Below, piece by piece: positions 8,196 through 21,330 of a stretch of DNA of 64,000 nucleotides. This stretch comes from Nocardioides sp. URHA0020. Its GTDB lineage: Bacteria; Actinomycetota; Actinomycetes; Propionibacteriales; Nocardioidaceae. Both the position numbers and the translations under genes were made by a program. The notes under the pieces were generated by a model. The model saw nothing but the letters and a program-made list of their open reading frames with translations. It ran no database searches and was not told where the DNA came from. Location of the stretch: positions 247,462 to 311,461 of the forward strand of contig NZ_KK211168.1 of assembly GCF_000620705.1 (NCBI RefSeq), written 5' to 3'. How positions within the stretch are numbered: position 1 is the first letter of the stretch; the number at the start of each line of letters is the position of its first letter.

Positions 8196-8786
8196 ATGGC
8201 TCCGATCGTCCACGGATTCGACCCGCCCGACCGCTTCGTGGCGGGCACCGTCGGCCCGCCGGGACAGCGCACGTTCTTCCTGCAGGCCCGCGCCGGCGCC
8301 CGTCTGGTGAGCGTCGCCCTGGAGAAGCAGCAGGTGCAGGCCCTGGCGGAGCGTATCGACGAGCTGCTCGACGAGGTGCTCGCCAGCATCCACGGCGACG
8401 CCGTGGTCCCCGCGATGGCGCCCCTCGGGCTCGACGACTCCGCGCCCCTGGAGCAGCCGATCGAGGAGGAGTTCCGCGCGGGCACCATGACGCTGTCGTG
8501 GGACGCGGCCGACGAGCGCCTGGTGATCGAGGTCTTCCCCTACAGCGAGGCCGCGGTGATCAGCCCCGAGCAGGTCGCGGACCTCGACGACGAGGACTTC
8601 GCGGAGCCGGAGCCCGACGAGGTCTTCCTGGTGCGGATCCCGGCCGGCACGGCGCGCGCGTTCGTCAAGCGCACCGAGCAGGTGCTCGGCGCCGGGCGGC
8701 CCGACTGCCCCTTCTGCGGCTCGCCCGTCGACCCGGACGGCCACCTGTGCGTGCGGGCGAACGGCTTCCGGCGACGAGAGCCGTGA
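8196..8786 (+). CDS. DUF3090 family protein with C-terminal zinc ribbon
   Basis: 196 aa. Start set by the -10 box, since the frame extends uselessly upstream inside the phosphomutase gene. It opens with VHGFDPPDRFVAGTVG and is rich in Asp/Glu (EVFPYSEAAVI, DEDFAEPEPDEVFLVRIP). It ends with a Cys4-type knuckle, CPFCGSPVDPDGHLC (about residues 171-185), that should bind zinc. The function of DUF3090 is unknown, but it is nearly always found between the phosphomutase and the SCO1664-type gene ahead of mshC, which suggests a shared pathway. Confidence 0.88.
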   Translation: MAPIVHGFDPPDRFVAGTVGPPGQRTFFLQARAGARLVSVALEKQQVQALAERIDELLDEVLASIHGDAVVPAMAPLGLDDSAPLEQPIEEEFRAGTMTLSWDAADERLVIEVFPYSEAAVISPEQVADLDDEDFAEPEPDEVFLVRIPAGTARAFVKRTEQVLGAGRPDCPFCGSPVDPDGHLCVRANGFRRREP

Positions 8787-8793
8787 GCCGGGC

Positions 8794-9567
8794 GTGACCG
8801 CGGAGCCGCTGCCCGACCTCCTGGCGGGCGACATCGAGCTGCGAGGCCGGATCATGCCGGCCTCCAACGCCACGTTCCTCGGCGACATCGACGGGGTGCA
8901 GGTCGTCTACAAGCCGGTCTCCGGCGAGCGGCCGCTCTGGGACTTCCCGCACGGCACGCTCGCCGACCGCGAGCGCGCGGCGTACCTGCTCTCCGAGGCG
9001 ACGGGGTGGAACGTCGTACCCCAGACCTGGCTGCGCGACGGACCGCACGGCGTGGGCATGGTGCAGCGGTGGCAGGAACCCGACCCGGAGCAGGTCGCGG
9101 TGACGCTGGTGCCCGAGGGGGAGGTGCCCGCGGGGTGGCGGCACGTGTTCGACGGCGTCGACGGCCAGGACCGGCCGATCTCGCTGATCCACGAGGACAG
9201 CGAGCCGCTGCGGCGGATGGCCGTCTTCGACGTCCTCGCCAACAACGCCGACCGCAAGGGCGGCCACGTGCTGGAGATGTCCGACGGCCACCGGTACGGC
9301 GTCGACCACGGGGTGGCCTTCCACGCGGAGCACAAGCTGCGCACGGTGCTGTGGGGCTGGCTGGGCGAGGCGCTCACCGACGAGGAGCTCGCCGGCGTCG
9401 AGCGGGTCCGGAGCGCCCTGGCCGGGCCGCTCGGCGACGAGCTGGCCCAGCACCTGACCGACGTCGAGATCGACGCGCTCTTCCGTCGGTGCGCGCGACT
9501 GGCCGAGCGTGCGGTGCTGCCGTCGCCCCGCGGGGAGTGGCCGGCCATCCCGTGGCCGCCGTTCTGA
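8794..9567 (+). CDS. SCO1664 family protein (PI3/4-kinase or HipA-like fold)
   Basis: 257 aa from a GTG 7 bp after DUF3090. The sequence has a kinase-like layout: VYKPVSGERPLWDFP (ATP-lysine region) near residue 38, VFDVLANNADRKGGHV (catalytic loop with Asn and Asp) and YGVDHGVAFH (metal-binding DHG), as in the PI3K/PI4K-related SCO1664 family. The substrate is unknown. Tight spacing to DUF3090 and 24 bp to mshC indicates one operon, with mshC also having its own -10 box. A protein or small-molecule kinase linked to mycothiol or cysteine metabolism is inferred from context only. Confidence 0.85.
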   Translation: MTAEPLPDLLAGDIELRGRIMPASNATFLGDIDGVQVVYKPVSGERPLWDFPHGTLADRERAAYLLSEATGWNVVPQTWLRDGPHGVGMVQRWQEPDPEQVAVTLVPEGEVPAGWRHVFDGVDGQDRPISLIHEDSEPLRRMAVFDVLANNADRKGGHVLEMSDGHRYGVDHGVAFHAEHKLRTVLWGWLGEALTDEELAGVERVRSALAGPLGDELAQHLTDVEIDALFRRCARLAERAVLPSPRGEWPAIPWPPF

Positions 9568-9578
9568 TCGCCACTCGC

Positions 9579-9584
9579 TAGGCT
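9579..9584 (+). promoter_or_regulatory. -10 box TAGGCT of mshC
   Basis: TAGGCT is 7 nt before the ATG at 9592, allowing mshC to be transcribed separately from the upstream run. Confidence 0.55.
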
Positions 9585-9591
9585 TCGGCAC

Positions 9592-10839
9592 ATGCGCGCC
9601 TGGCCCTCCCCGGACTTCCCGACCCTGCCCGTGGTGGGCCCCCCGGTCGCCCTCCACGACACCCCGTCGGGCCAGCTGGTGACGACCACGCCCGAGGGTC
9701 CGGCCCGGATGTACGTCTGCGGCATCACGCCGTACGACGCCACCCACCTCGGCCACGCGAACACCTATGTCGCCTTCGACCTGCTCAACCGGGCCTGGCG
9801 CAACGCCGGGCACGACGTCACCTACGTGCAGAACGTCACCGACGTCGACGACCCGCTCCTGGAGCGCGCCACCAAGGTGCACGTCGACTGGGTGGAGCTG
9901 GCCGAGCGGGAGACCGAGCTCTTCCGCCAGGACATGACCGCGCTGCGGGTGCTGTCGCCGGCGCACTACATCGGCGCCGTCGAGTCGATCCCGCTCGTGA
10001 TCGAGCTGATCAAGGTCCTGGAGGCCGCCGGTGCGGTCTACCGCGTCGAGGACGATCTCTACTTCTCGGTGACCGCGGACCCGGCGTTCGGCGCGGAGTC
10101 GGGCTGGACCCGCGAGAAGATGCTCGAGATCTTCCCGGAGCGCGGGGGCGACCCCGACCGTCCCGGCAAGAAGGACCCGCTCGACTGCGTCGTGTGGCGC
10201 GGCGAGCGGGAGGGGGAGCCCTCCTGGGAGAGCCCGTGGGGTCCCGGTCGCCCGGGCTGGCACATCGAGTGCACCGCGATCGCGCAGGAGTTCCTCGGCG
10301 GCGCCTTCGACGTGCAGGGCGGCGGCAGCGACCTGGTCTTCCCGCACCACGAGATGTGCGCGGGCCACGCGCAGGTCGCCGTGCCCGGCACCGCGTTCGC
10401 GCAGGTCTACAGCCACGGCGGGATGGTCGCCTACGACGGCGAGAAGATGTCGAAGTCGCGGGGCAACCTCGTCTTCGTCTCGGCCCTGCGCAACAGCGAC
10501 GTGGACCCGATGGCGATCCGCCTGGCCCTGATGCGGCACCACTACCGCGCCGACTGGGAGTGGGTCGACGACGAGCTGTGGACCGCGGTCGACGACCTCG
10601 ACCGCTGGCGCCGCGCGCTGTCGCTGGGCGCGGGCGCACCGGCCGCCCCGGTGGTCGCAGAGATCCTCGAGGCTCTCGCCGACGACCTCGACGCTCCTCG
10701 GGCGACCGCCGCGGTCGACCGGTGGGTGGAGGCGACCCTCGGCAACGACGGCCTCGCGGACACCTCCGACCCGGAGGCGGGCATGCAGATGCTGGTCGCG
10801 GTCGACGCCGCGCTCGGGCTAGCCGTGTGGCTGCGCTGA
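9592..10839 (+). CDS. mshC: Cysteine:GlcN-Ins ligase MshC (mycothiol biosynthesis)
   Basis: 415 aa, the normal MshC length and shorter than cysteinyl-tRNA synthetase because the anticodon-binding end is missing. It has the class I synthetase HxGH motif (HLGH at residues 52-55), the zinc-ligand Cys43 in [10 protein letters not shown], the pair [10 protein letters not shown] and [12 protein letters not shown], and the KMSKS loop. It uses ATP to join L-cysteine to 1-D-myo-inositol 2-amino-2-deoxy-alpha-D-glucopyranoside, the penultimate step to mycothiol, in the cytosol. It is convergent with the PAC2 gene. Confidence 0.97.
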   Translation: MRAWPSPDFPTLPVVGPPVALHDTPSGQLVTTTPEGPARMYVCGITPYDATHLGHANTYVAFDLLNRAWRNAGHDVTYVQNVTDVDDPLLERATKVHVDWVELAERETELFRQDMTALRVLSPAHYIGAVESIPLVIELIKVLEAAGAVYRVEDDLYFSVTADPAFGAESGWTREKMLEIFPERGGDPDRPGKKDPLDCVVWRGEREGEPSWESPWGPGRPGWHIECTAIAQEFLGGAFDVQGGGSDLVFPHHEMCAGHAQVAVPGTAFAQVYSHGGMVAYDGEKMSKSRGNLVFVSALRNSDVDPMAIRLALMRHHYRADWEWVDDELWTAVDDLDRWRRALSLGAGAPAAPVVAEILEALADDLDAPRATAAVDRWVEATLGNDGLADTSDPEAGMQMLVAVDAALGLAVWLR

Positions 10840-10848
10840 GCTGAGCGC

Positions 10849-11700
10849 TCAGGCTTCGGGGTCCTGGCGACGCTTCAGGTAGCGCTCGAACTCGCGCGCG
10901 ATCGCCTCGCCCGAGGCCTCGGGGAGCTCCGTCGTGTCGCGGGTCTCCTCGAGGGAGCGCACGTAGTCGGCGACGTCCTCGTCCTCCTCGGCGAGCTCGT
11001 CGACCCCGCGCTCCCACGCGCGGGCGTCCTCGGGCAGGTCGTCGAGCGGGATGCTCGCCTCGAGCAGGTCCTCGAGCTGGCCGAGCAGCGCCAGGGTCGC
11101 CTTCGGGCACGGCGGCTGCGCGACGTAGTGCGGCACGGCGGCCCAGTAGGACACCGCCGGGATGTCCAGCTGCACGCAGGCGTCCTGGAAGACCCCGACG
11201 ATGCCGGTGGGTCCCTCGTACGTCGACTCCTCCAGCTTGAGGCGGTCCACCAGCTCGGCCTCGGTCGCGGTGCCGGTCACCGGGATCGGGCGGGTGTGCG
11301 GGGTGTCGGCGAGCAGCGCTCCCAGGGTGACGACCAGCTCCGCTCCGAGGTCGTCGCAAGCGGCGAGCAGCTCGGCGCAGAAGCGGCGCCAGCGCATGTT
11401 GGGCTCGATCCCGCGGACCAGGATGATGTCGCGGTCCAGCGTCGGCGGGGACGCGATCGCGATCTGGGTGCTCGGCCAGCTGACCCGGCGATGGCCGTTG
11501 TCGTCCACGCCCACCGACGGGCGGTTGACCTGGAAGTCGTAGTAGTCCTCGGGGTCGATGGCTCCGACGACCCGGGCGCTCCACACCTTCATCAGGTGGT
11601 CGACGGTGGACGAGGCCGCGTCGGCAGCGTCGTTCCAGCCCTCGAACGCCGCAATGACGATCGGATCCACCAGGCCCGACACACCCTCCAGCTCGATCAC
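10849..11700 (-). CDS. PAC2 (proteasome assembly chaperone-like) family protein
   Basis: 283 aa. It begins with GLVDPIVIAAFEGWNDAADAAS and contains RRVSWPSTQIAIAS, ILVRGIEPNMRWRRFC and an acidic C-terminal third with EEDEDVADYVRSLEE. This is the PAC2 family (Rv2125-like), which shares a fold with eukaryotic proteasome assembly chaperones. In bacteria the role is unproven, but the gene lies in the same conserved block as the proteasome genes. GTG start with TACGCT 6 nt upstream. It is divergent from metH. Confidence 0.88.
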   Translation of the reverse strand: MIELEGVSGLVDPIVIAAFEGWNDAADAASSTVDHLMKVWSARVVGAIDPEDYYDFQVNRPSVGVDDNGHRRVSWPSTQIAIASPPTLDRDIILVRGIEPNMRWRRFCAELLAACDDLGAELVVTLGALLADTPHTRPIPVTGTATEAELVDRLKLEESTYEGPTGIVGVFQDACVQLDIPAVSYWAAVPHYVAQPPCPKATLALLGQLEDLLEASIPLDDLPEDARAWERGVDELAEEDEDVADYVRSLEETRDTTELPEASGEAIAREFERYLKRRQDPEA

Positions 11701-11706
11701 CCTCCC

Positions 11707-11712
11707 AGCGTA
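11707..11712 (-). promoter_or_regulatory. -10 box TACGCT of the PAC2 gene
   Basis: TACGCT is 6 nt before the GTG at 11700. Confidence 0.5.
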
Positions 11713-11789
11713 GTCCGCCCACGATTTCCGCGGGCCGGACGCCCGGTGTCACGATCTGGGAATCAGGTCCGAGTCCTGGGCGCTGTTCC

Positions 11790-11795
11790 TAGGCT
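11790..11795 (+). promoter_or_regulatory. -10 box TAGGCT and leader of metH
   Basis: TAGGCT is 39 nt before the GTG start, giving a leader of about 33 nt with a real ribosome site (GAGAGGAG at 11823-11830, 4 nt from GTG). No cobalamin or SAM riboswitch fits in the 134-bp intergenic space. Confidence 0.5.
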
Positions 11796-11834
11796 TGAAC
11801 CCTGGCCGTCGTCCGCGGCCACGAGAGGAGAACC

Positions 11835-15552
<3,718 letters not shown>

Positions 15553-15560
<8 letters not shown>

Positions 15561-16215
15561 GCCGGCGCTCCCGCGGGCCGTCCTCTGGGACATGGACGGC
15601 ACGCTCGTCGACACCGAGCCGTACTGGATCGACACCGAGTTCGAGATCGCCCGGCGGCACGGCGGCACGTGGAGCCGCGAGCACGCGCTCAACCTGGTCG
15701 GCAACGACCTGATCGAGTCGGGGCGCTACATCCGTGAGCACATGGGCATCGAGCCGTCGGCCGAGCAGATCGTCGAGGAGCTCCTCGACGGCGTCGTCGC
15801 GCGCGTGGAGGTCGAGGTGCCGTGGCGTCCGGGCGCTCGCGAGATCCTGGAGCAGCTGTCCGCGGCCCGTACGCCGTGCGCGCTGGTCACGATGTCCTAC
15901 CAGCGCTTCGTCGCGCCGATCCTGGCCCAGCTGCCGCCCGAGACCTTCCGGGTGATGGTCACCGGCGACATCGTGGAGTTCGGCAAGCCCCACCCGGAGC
16001 CCTACCTGACCGCGGCCGCCGCCCTGGGCGTCGAACCCGGCGACTGCATGGCGGTCGAGGACTCCAACACCGGTGCCCGGTCCGCCGAGAGCGCCGGCTG
16101 CCTGGTGCTGGTGGTCGAGAACCACGTCCCGGTGCTGGCCACCGAGCGTCGGGTCTTCGCCGACACCCTGGTCGGTGCCGACCTCGGTCAGATCTGGGCC
16201 GACTTCCACCGCTGA
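15553..16215 (+). CDS. HAD-superfamily hydrolase (beta-phosphoglucomutase/phosphatase type)
   Basis: 220 aa. Motif I is [14 protein letters not shown] (both catalytic Asp residues), motif II the Thr in ALVTMSYQR, motif III the Lys of [11 protein letters not shown], and motif [19 protein letters not shown]. The cap is helical (type C1). It resembles phosphoglycolate or sugar-phosphate phosphatases; the substrate is unknown. The ATG overlaps the metH stop by 8 bp, so the two are translationally coupled. A dispersed palindromic repeat follows 19 bp after its stop. Confidence 0.92.
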
Positions 16216-16234
16216 GCCGTCGGCGCACAGGTGC

Positions 16235-16294
16235 GCGGTTTGGTCACCAACCGCAACATCCGAGCCCCGAGATCTGCGGTTGGTGACCAAACCG
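16235..16294. repeat. Dispersed palindromic repeat, copy R1
   Basis: Left arm GGTTTGGTCACCAACC core, 19-bp spacer, exact inverted right arm; arm starts 40 bp apart. It sits between the convergent HAD and RecB-type genes. Confidence 0.9.
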
Positions 16295-16308
16295 TGGGTC
16301 CGCGCAGG

Positions 16309-17202
16309 TCAGTCAGCGAGCTCGTCGACCGGCAGAGCGACGCTGGTGACCACCCGCTCCGGGAGCGGCGGCGGCGTACCGCCCCAGGCGGGGCAGATGG
16401 CCTGGTGGGCGCACCAGGAGCAGTGCCGCCCGCGGTTGGGCTGCCAGTCACCTGTCTCCTGAGCCAGCCTGATCGCCTGCCACACGGCCTCGACCTTGCG
16501 CTGGGTCGCGAGCAGGTCGTCCTCGTCGGGGACGTAGCGGAGGATCTGCGCATTGCCGAGGTAGACCAGCTGCAGCATGGCGGGCACGACACCGCGCAGC
16601 CGCCAGATCACCAGCGCGTAGAACTTCATCTGGAAGAGCGCCTTGGCCTCGAACATCTCGGGAGGTGCGTTGCCCGACTTGTAGTCCACGACGCGGATGG
16701 CGCCGTCAGGGGCGACGTCGATGCGGTCCACGAACCCCCGCAGCAGCAGCCTCGAGTCGAGCAGCGCCTCGACGTACAGCTCGCGCTCCGCCGGCTCCAG
16801 GCGGCTCGGGTCCTCGAGCGTGAAGTAGCGCGCCAGCACGGAGCGGCACTGGGCCAGCCAGGCCGTGATCGCGGGCCCGTCGGTCGGTCCGAGCATGTCG
16901 ACGAGCGTGGGCTCCTGCGCGACGAGCGCCTCCCAGGCCGGCGCCAGCATGGCGTCCGCCTGCTCGGGGGTCCGCTCGACCGCCGGGAGGTCGAAGAGGT
17001 CCTCGAGGACCTTGTGGATGACGGTGCCGCGCACGGCGTCCGGCGACGGCGGCTCCGGCAGCCGGTCGATCGTGCGGAAGCGGTAGAGCAGCGGGCAGCT
17101 CATGAAGTCGCCGGCGCGGCTGGGGGACAGGGCCCCGAGGACGTCGACCCCGTCGACCGGCGTCGACACCCGGGCCGCCGGCGACTCCTGCTCCACACCC
17201 AC
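16309..17202 (-). CDS. RecB-family PD-(D/E)XK exonuclease with Fe-S-type cysteines
   Basis: 297 aa. The nuclease core has GTVIHKVLEDLF near residue 64, the Asp in VDRIDVAPDG and RVVDYKSGNAP (D..DxK active site). Cys36 (FMSCPLLYRF) and a C-terminal set in HCSWCAHQAIC match the split four-cysteine Fe-S clamp of AddB/Cas4-like nucleases. It is the homologue of Rv2119, always near trmI in this block. It probably processes DNA ends in repair; the partner helicase is not in the window. GTG start with TAGGGT 6 nt upstream. Confidence 0.9.
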   Translation of the reverse strand: MGVEQESPAARVSTPVDGVDVLGALSPSRAGDFMSCPLLYRFRTIDRLPEPPSPDAVRGTVIHKVLEDLFDLPAVERTPEQADAMLAPAWEALVAQEPTLVDMLGPTDGPAITAWLAQCRSVLARYFTLEDPSRLEPAERELYVEALLDSRLLLRGFVDRIDVAPDGAIRVVDYKSGNAPPEMFEAKALFQMKFYALVIWRLRGVVPAMLQLVYLGNAQILRYVPDEDDLLATQRKVEAVWQAIRLAQETGDWQPNRGRHCSWCAHQAICPAWGGTPPPLPERVVTSVALPVDELAD

Positions 17203-17208
17203 GCCGTC

Positions 17209-17214
17209 ACCCTA
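17209..17214 (-). promoter_or_regulatory. -10 box TAGGGT of the RecB-type nuclease
   Basis: TAGGGT is 6 nt before the GTG at 17202. Confidence 0.55.
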
Positions 17215-17240
17215 GGCGAGCCCGCCGACGTACCCTCGGC

Positions 17241-17246
17241 TAGCCT
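17241..17246 (+). promoter_or_regulatory. -10 box TAGCCT of the site-2 protease
   Basis: TAGCCT is 6 nt before the GTG at 17253. Confidence 0.5.
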
Positions 17247-17252
17247 CCAAGC

Positions 17253-18389
17253 GTGCCCGACTCGCCCCGTAGCCCGCGGCCCTCCGGCACGTTCAAGATC
17301 GGCACCATCGCGGGCAGCGACGTGCTCGTCTCCTCGTCGTGGTTCCTCGTCGCCGGACTCATCGCCTTCATCGTCGCGCCGCGGATCGAGGCCTCCTCGC
17401 CGGGCATCGGCACCTGGAAGTACGTCGCCGGCTTCGCGTTCGCGGTCATCCTCTACCTCTCGGTGCTGCTCCACGAGGCGTCCCACGCGGTGATGGCCCA
17501 GCGCCTCGGCTTCCAGGTCGGCTCGATCACGCTGCACTTCCTCGGCGGCATGACGTCGATCGAGAAGGAGGCGCGCAAGCCGCGCGAGGAGTTCCTGATC
17601 GCGGTCGTCGGACCGTTGACCTCGCTCGCGGTCGGCGTCGTGGCTCTCGGCCTCTGGTTCATCACCCCCGACGGCCTGCTGCTGGTCGCGGTCGAGGGAC
17701 TCGCCGGGGCCAACCTGCTCGTCGGCGTCCTCAACCTGATCCCCGGGCTCCCGCTCGACGGCGGCCGGGTCCTCAAGTCGTTCGTCTGGAAGGTGTCGGG
17801 CAACGTCCACCGCGGCACGATCGTCGCGGGCTGGGCCGGGCGCGTGACCGCGGTCGCCGCCATGCTGTGGCCGGTGGTGCAGTCACAGCTGACCGGAGTC
17901 GACCCGACGGTCCTGGACTTCCTGCTGGCCTTCGTCGTCGCCACCTTCCTGTGGACCGGCGCCACCGCCGCGATGTCGTCGGCCCGGCTGCGCAGCCGAC
18001 TCCCGCACCTGGTCGCCCGCAGCCTCGCGCGCCGTACCCTCGCGGTTCCCGGCGACCTGCCGCTGGCCGAGGCTGTACGCCGCGCGCAGGACGCGCAGGC
18101 CGGGAGCCTGATCACCGTCACCTCCGCGGGCGAGCCGCTCGGCATCGTCAGCGAGGCCGCGCTCGAGGCGACCCCCGAGGAACGACGTCCGTGGGTCACG
18201 ACCTCGGCCGTGGCTCGCTCGCTCGACGACGGACTGCGCCTGCCGGCCGCGATCGCCGGGGAGGACCTGGTCACGGCGATCACCAGCTACCCCGCGGCGG
18301 AGTACCTGCTGATCGAGGAGGACGGGTCGGTCTTCGGCGTCCTGACCACGGCCGACGTCGATAGGGCCTTCCAGCAGGGCGGACACTAG
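17253..18389 (+). CDS. Site-2 protease family membrane metalloprotease with CBS domains
   Basis: 378 aa. Six or so membrane helices occupy residues 1-245, with the M50 zinc motif HEASH (LLHEASHAVMAQ) and the second metal motif NLIPGLPLDGGRV. The C-terminal part (about 255-370) is a CBS pair that may sense adenine nucleotides. It cuts substrates inside the membrane, typically anti-sigma factors or similar, in other actinobacteria; the target is unknown. It precedes trmI by 10 bp, as in mycobacteria. Confidence 0.92.
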   Translation: MPDSPRSPRPSGTFKIGTIAGSDVLVSSSWFLVAGLIAFIVAPRIEASSPGIGTWKYVAGFAFAVILYLSVLLHEASHAVMAQRLGFQVGSITLHFLGGMTSIEKEARKPREEFLIAVVGPLTSLAVGVVALGLWFITPDGLLLVAVEGLAGANLLVGVLNLIPGLPLDGGRVLKSFVWKVSGNVHRGTIVAGWAGRVTAVAAMLWPVVQSQLTGVDPTVLDFLLAFVVATFLWTGATAAMSSARLRSRLPHLVARSLARRTLAVPGDLPLAEAVRRAQDAQAGSLITVTSAGEPLGIVSEAALEATPEERRPWVTTSAVARSLDDGLRLPAAIAGEDLVTAITSYPAAEYLLIEEDGSVFGVLTTADVDRAFQQGGH

Positions 18390-18392
18390 TGT
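18387..18392 (+). promoter_or_regulatory. -10 box TAGTGT of trmI
   Basis: TAGTGT contains the stop codon of the protease gene and lies 7 nt before the GTG at 18400. Confidence 0.45.
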
Positions 18393-18399
18393 TCCGGGG

Positions 18400-19389
18400 G
18401 TGTCCGACACCCCCGCAGCAGCCCCCGAAGCAAGCCCCACACCGTCCAACGCGCCCGACGTCGCCACCGAGGCGTGGTCCGGCGTCCACCGCGGACCGCT
18501 CCGCGCCGGCGAGTGGGTGCGGCTCCTGGACGGCAAAGGCCGGCGGCACAACATCTGCCTCGAGCCCGGCAAGACCTTCCACACCAACCGTGGCGGCATG
18601 TCGCACGACGACCTGATCGGCCGCGAGGAGGGCTTCACGATCGTCTCGTCCTCCGGCGGCGAGTACCTCGTCTTCCGCCCGCTGCTCTCGGAGTTCGTCG
18701 TGTCGATGCCGCGCGGTGCCGCGGTGGTCTACCCGAAGGACGCCGCCCAGATCGTGGCCTTCGCCGACATCTTCCCGGGCGCCCACGTCGTCGAGGCCGG
18801 TGTCGGGTCGGGCGCGCTGACCTGCTCGCTGCTGCGGGCCGTCGGCCCGTTCGGCCGGGTGTCGTCGTACGAGCGCCGTGAGGAGTTCGCCGACGTGGCG
18901 CGCCGCAACGTCCAGCAGTTCTTCGGCGGCCCGGAGGGCGAGACCCACCCTGCGTGGGACCTCACCGTCGGCGACCTGGCCGAGGCGCTGCCGGCGTCGG
19001 GTGAGCGCGCCGACCGCATCATCCTCGACATGCTCGCGCCCTGGGAGTGCCTCGACGCCGCCGCGGACGCCCTGTGGCCCGGCGGCATCGTGTGCGCGTA
19101 CGTCGCCACCACCACCCAGCTCTCGCGGTTCGTGGAGACGGTCCGGGTGCACGGCGGCTTCACCGAGCCGCAGGCGTGGGAGTCGCTGGTGCGCGACTGG
19201 CACGTCGAGGGCCTCGCCGTACGCCCCGGCCACAAGATGATCGGCCACACGGCCTTCCTGGTGACCGCCCGCCGGATGGCGCCGGGGGAGAAGGCACCGA
19301 TGAAGAAGCGCCGCCCGGCGCCTGGGGCGTACGGCGTCGACTACGCCGGCCCGCGCCCCGCCGGGATCCCGGTCGAGCCGGCCGAGTAG
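18400..19389 (+). CDS. trmI: tRNA (adenine-58-N1)-methyltransferase TrmI
   Basis: 329 aa. An N-terminal OB-like domain (DGKGRRHNICLEPGKTFHTNRG) is followed by a Rossmann methyltransferase domain with SAM motif HVVEAGVGSGALTC (about residues 128-141) and RIILDMLAPWECLD (acidic catalytic motif). It methylates A58 in the T-loop of tRNAs as a homotetramer, which stabilises tRNA. Homologous to Rv2118c. The N-terminus (about 25 residues, Ala/Pro/Thr-rich) and the GTG start could be slightly different. A palindromic repeat follows its stop by 12 bp. Confidence 0.94.
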   Translation: MSDTPAAAPEASPTPSNAPDVATEAWSGVHRGPLRAGEWVRLLDGKGRRHNICLEPGKTFHTNRGGMSHDDLIGREEGFTIVSSSGGEYLVFRPLLSEFVVSMPRGAAVVYPKDAAQIVAFADIFPGAHVVEAGVGSGALTCSLLRAVGPFGRVSSYERREEFADVARRNVQQFFGGPEGETHPAWDLTVGDLAEALPASGERADRIILDMLAPWECLDAAADALWPGGIVCAYVATTTQLSRFVETVRVHGGFTEPQAWESLVRDWHVEGLAVRPGHKMIGHTAFLVTARRMAPGEKAPMKKRRPAPGAYGVDYAGPRPAGIPVEPAE

Positions 19390-19401
19390 CCGCCCACCGC
19401 T

Positions 19402-19462
19402 GCGGTTTGGTCACCAACCGCAGAGATCTGCGCCCGATATCTGCGGTTGGTGACCAATCCGC
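19402..19462. repeat. Dispersed palindromic repeat, copy R2
   Basis: Two inverted arms with starts at 19402 and 19442. The right arm reads CCAATCCGC, giving one mismatch with the left. It lies between trmI and arc. Confidence 0.9.
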
Positions 19463-19540
19463 ACGCCCACGACGACGGCCTCGCGTCCAAATCGTGACCA
19501 ACTCCCCGCAATCGGTACGCCGGTCGTGGGGTGGCGCGGG

Positions 19541-19546
19541 TAGGGT
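19541..19546 (+). promoter_or_regulatory. -10 box TAGGGT of arc
   Basis: TAGGGT is 23 nt before the ATG at 19570. This gives a short leader carrying AGGAGG at 19556-19561, so arc is one of the few genes here with a classic ribosome site. Confidence 0.55.
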
Positions 19547-19569
19547 CGAACGCACAGGAGGTGGCGCTG

Positions 19570-21324
19570 ATGTCGATGTCCGATGGCGTTTCCAGCGCGG
19601 GGGATCGCACCCCCGCGGAGCTCGTCGAGCAGGTCCGGTTCCTGGAGGCCGAGGTCTCGGAGCTCCGGATGCGCTTGAGCGAGAGCCCCAGCGGCTCCCG
19701 CGGTCTCGAGCTCCGGCTCGCTGACGCCCAGCGGTCCCTGGCCGGCCTCACGTCGCAGAACGAGCGACTGGCCCAGACCCTGCGCGAGGCCCGCGACCAG
19801 ATCATGAAGCTCAAGGAGGAGGTCGACCGGCTGGCGCAGCCGCCCGCCGGCTTCGGCACCTTCCTCAACCGCAACGACGACGACTCGATCGACGTCTTCA
19901 CCGGCGGTCGCAAGCTCCGCGTCAACGTCTCGCCGAGCGTCGACCTCGACCACCTCCACCGTGGCCAGGAGGTGATGCTCAACGAGGCGCTCAACGTCGT
20001 CGCCGCCCTCGAGTACGAGAAGGTCGGCGAGGTGGTGATGTTCAAGGAGCTGCTCGCCGACGGCGACCGGGTCCTGGTCATCGCCAACGCCGACGAGGAG
20101 CGCGTCGTACGCCTCGCCGAGCCGCTGCGCAACCAGAAGATCCGGGCCGGCGACTCGCTGCTGCTCGACACCCGCTCGGGCTACGTCTACGAGAAGGTCC
20201 CGAAGTCCGAGGTCGAGGAGCTCGTCCTCGAAGAGGTCCCCGACATCGACTACTCCGACATCGGTGGTCTCTTCGGCCAGATCGAGACGATCCGCGACGC
20301 GGTCGAGCTGCCCTACCTGCACCCGGAGCTCTTCGTCGAGCACGAGCTCAAGCCGCCCAAGGGCGTGCTGCTCTACGGACCTCCCGGCTGCGGCAAGACG
20401 CTGATCGCCAAGGCCGTCGCCAACTCGCTGGCCAAGAAGGTCGCGGCCAAGACCGGTCAGGAGGGGAAGTCCTACTTCCTCAACATCAAGGGCCCCGAGC
20501 TGCTCAACAAGTACGTCGGCGAGACCGAGCGCCACATCCGCCTGGTCTTCCAACGGGCCCGGGAGAAGGCCAGCGAGGGTACGCCGGTCATCGTGTTCTT
20601 CGACGAGATGGACTCGCTCTTCCGCACCCGTGGGTCCGGCGTGTCCTCCGACGTCGAGAACACCATCGTCCCGCAGCTGCTCAGCGAGATCGACGGCGTC
20701 GAGCTGCTCGAGAACGTCCTGGTCATCGGCGCCTCCAACCGTGAGGACATGATCGACCCGGCCATCCTGCGACCCGGCCGGCTCGACGTGAAGATCAAGA
20801 TCGAGCGCCCGGACGCGGAGTCCGCGCGCGACATCTTCAGCAAGTACCTCACCGCCTCGCTGCCGCTGCACGCCGAGGACCTGGCCGAGTTCGGCGACGA
20901 CCGCGACGCGTGCGTGGCCGGCATGATCCGGGCCACGGTCGAGCGGATGTACACCGAGACCGAGGAGAACCGGTTCCTCGAGGTCACCTACGCCAACGGC
21001 GACAAGGAGGTCCTGTACTTCAAGGACTTCAACTCCGGCGCGATGATCCAGAACATCGTGGACCGGGCCAAGAAGATGGCGATCAAGGACCTCCTCGACC
21101 ACGACCAGAAGGGCCTGCGGGTCTCGCACCTGCTCCAGGCGTGCGTGGACGAGTTCAAGGAGAACGAGGACCTGCCCAACACCACCAACCCGGACGACTG
21201 GGCTCGGATCTCCGGCAAGAAGGGCGAGCGGATCGTCTTCATCCGCACGCTCATCACCGGCAAGCAGGGCACCGAGCCGGGCCGCTCAATCGACACCGTC
21301 GCCAACACGGGCCAGTACCTCTGA
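19570..21324 (+). CDS. arc: Proteasome-associated ATPase Arc (Mpa)
   Basis: 584 aa from the ATG after AGGAGG. An N-terminal coiled coil (about 15-90) captures Pup. Two OB folds lie at about 95-225, then an AAA+ module with Walker A GPPGCGKT (270-277), Walker [13 protein letters not shown] and the sensor [18 protein letters not shown]. It ends in GQYL, the penultimate-Tyr docking tail for the 20S core. It forms a hexamer that unfolds pupylated proteins and feeds them to PrcAB. It lies upstream of dop-pup-prcBA but is separated from them by two minus-strand genes not usually seen there. Confidence 0.97.
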   Translation: MSMSDGVSSAGDRTPAELVEQVRFLEAEVSELRMRLSESPSGSRGLELRLADAQRSLAGLTSQNERLAQTLREARDQIMKLKEEVDRLAQPPAGFGTFLNRNDDDSIDVFTGGRKLRVNVSPSVDLDHLHRGQEVMLNEALNVVAALEYEKVGEVVMFKELLADGDRVLVIANADEERVVRLAEPLRNQKIRAGDSLLLDTRSGYVYEKVPKSEVEELVLEEVPDIDYSDIGGLFGQIETIRDAVELPYLHPELFVEHELKPPKGVLLYGPPGCGKTLIAKAVANSLAKKVAAKTGQEGKSYFLNIKGPELLNKYVGETERHIRLVFQRAREKASEGTPVIVFFDEMDSLFRTRGSGVSSDVENTIVPQLLSEIDGVELLENVLVIGASNREDMIDPAILRPGRLDVKIKIERPDAESARDIFSKYLTASLPLHAEDLAEFGDDRDACVAGMIRATVERMYTETEENRFLEVTYANGDKEVLYFKDFNSGAMIQNIVDRAKKMAIKDLLDHDQKGLRVSHLLQACVDEFKENEDLPNTTNPDDWARISGKKGERIVFIRTLITGKQGTEPGRSIDTVANTGQYL

Positions 21325-21330
21325 GGGACG

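Noticed and set aside
11701..11834. Cobalamin or SAM riboswitch ahead of metH
   Set aside because: The gap is too short once the PAC2 promoter is placed, and none of the conserved boxes is visible.
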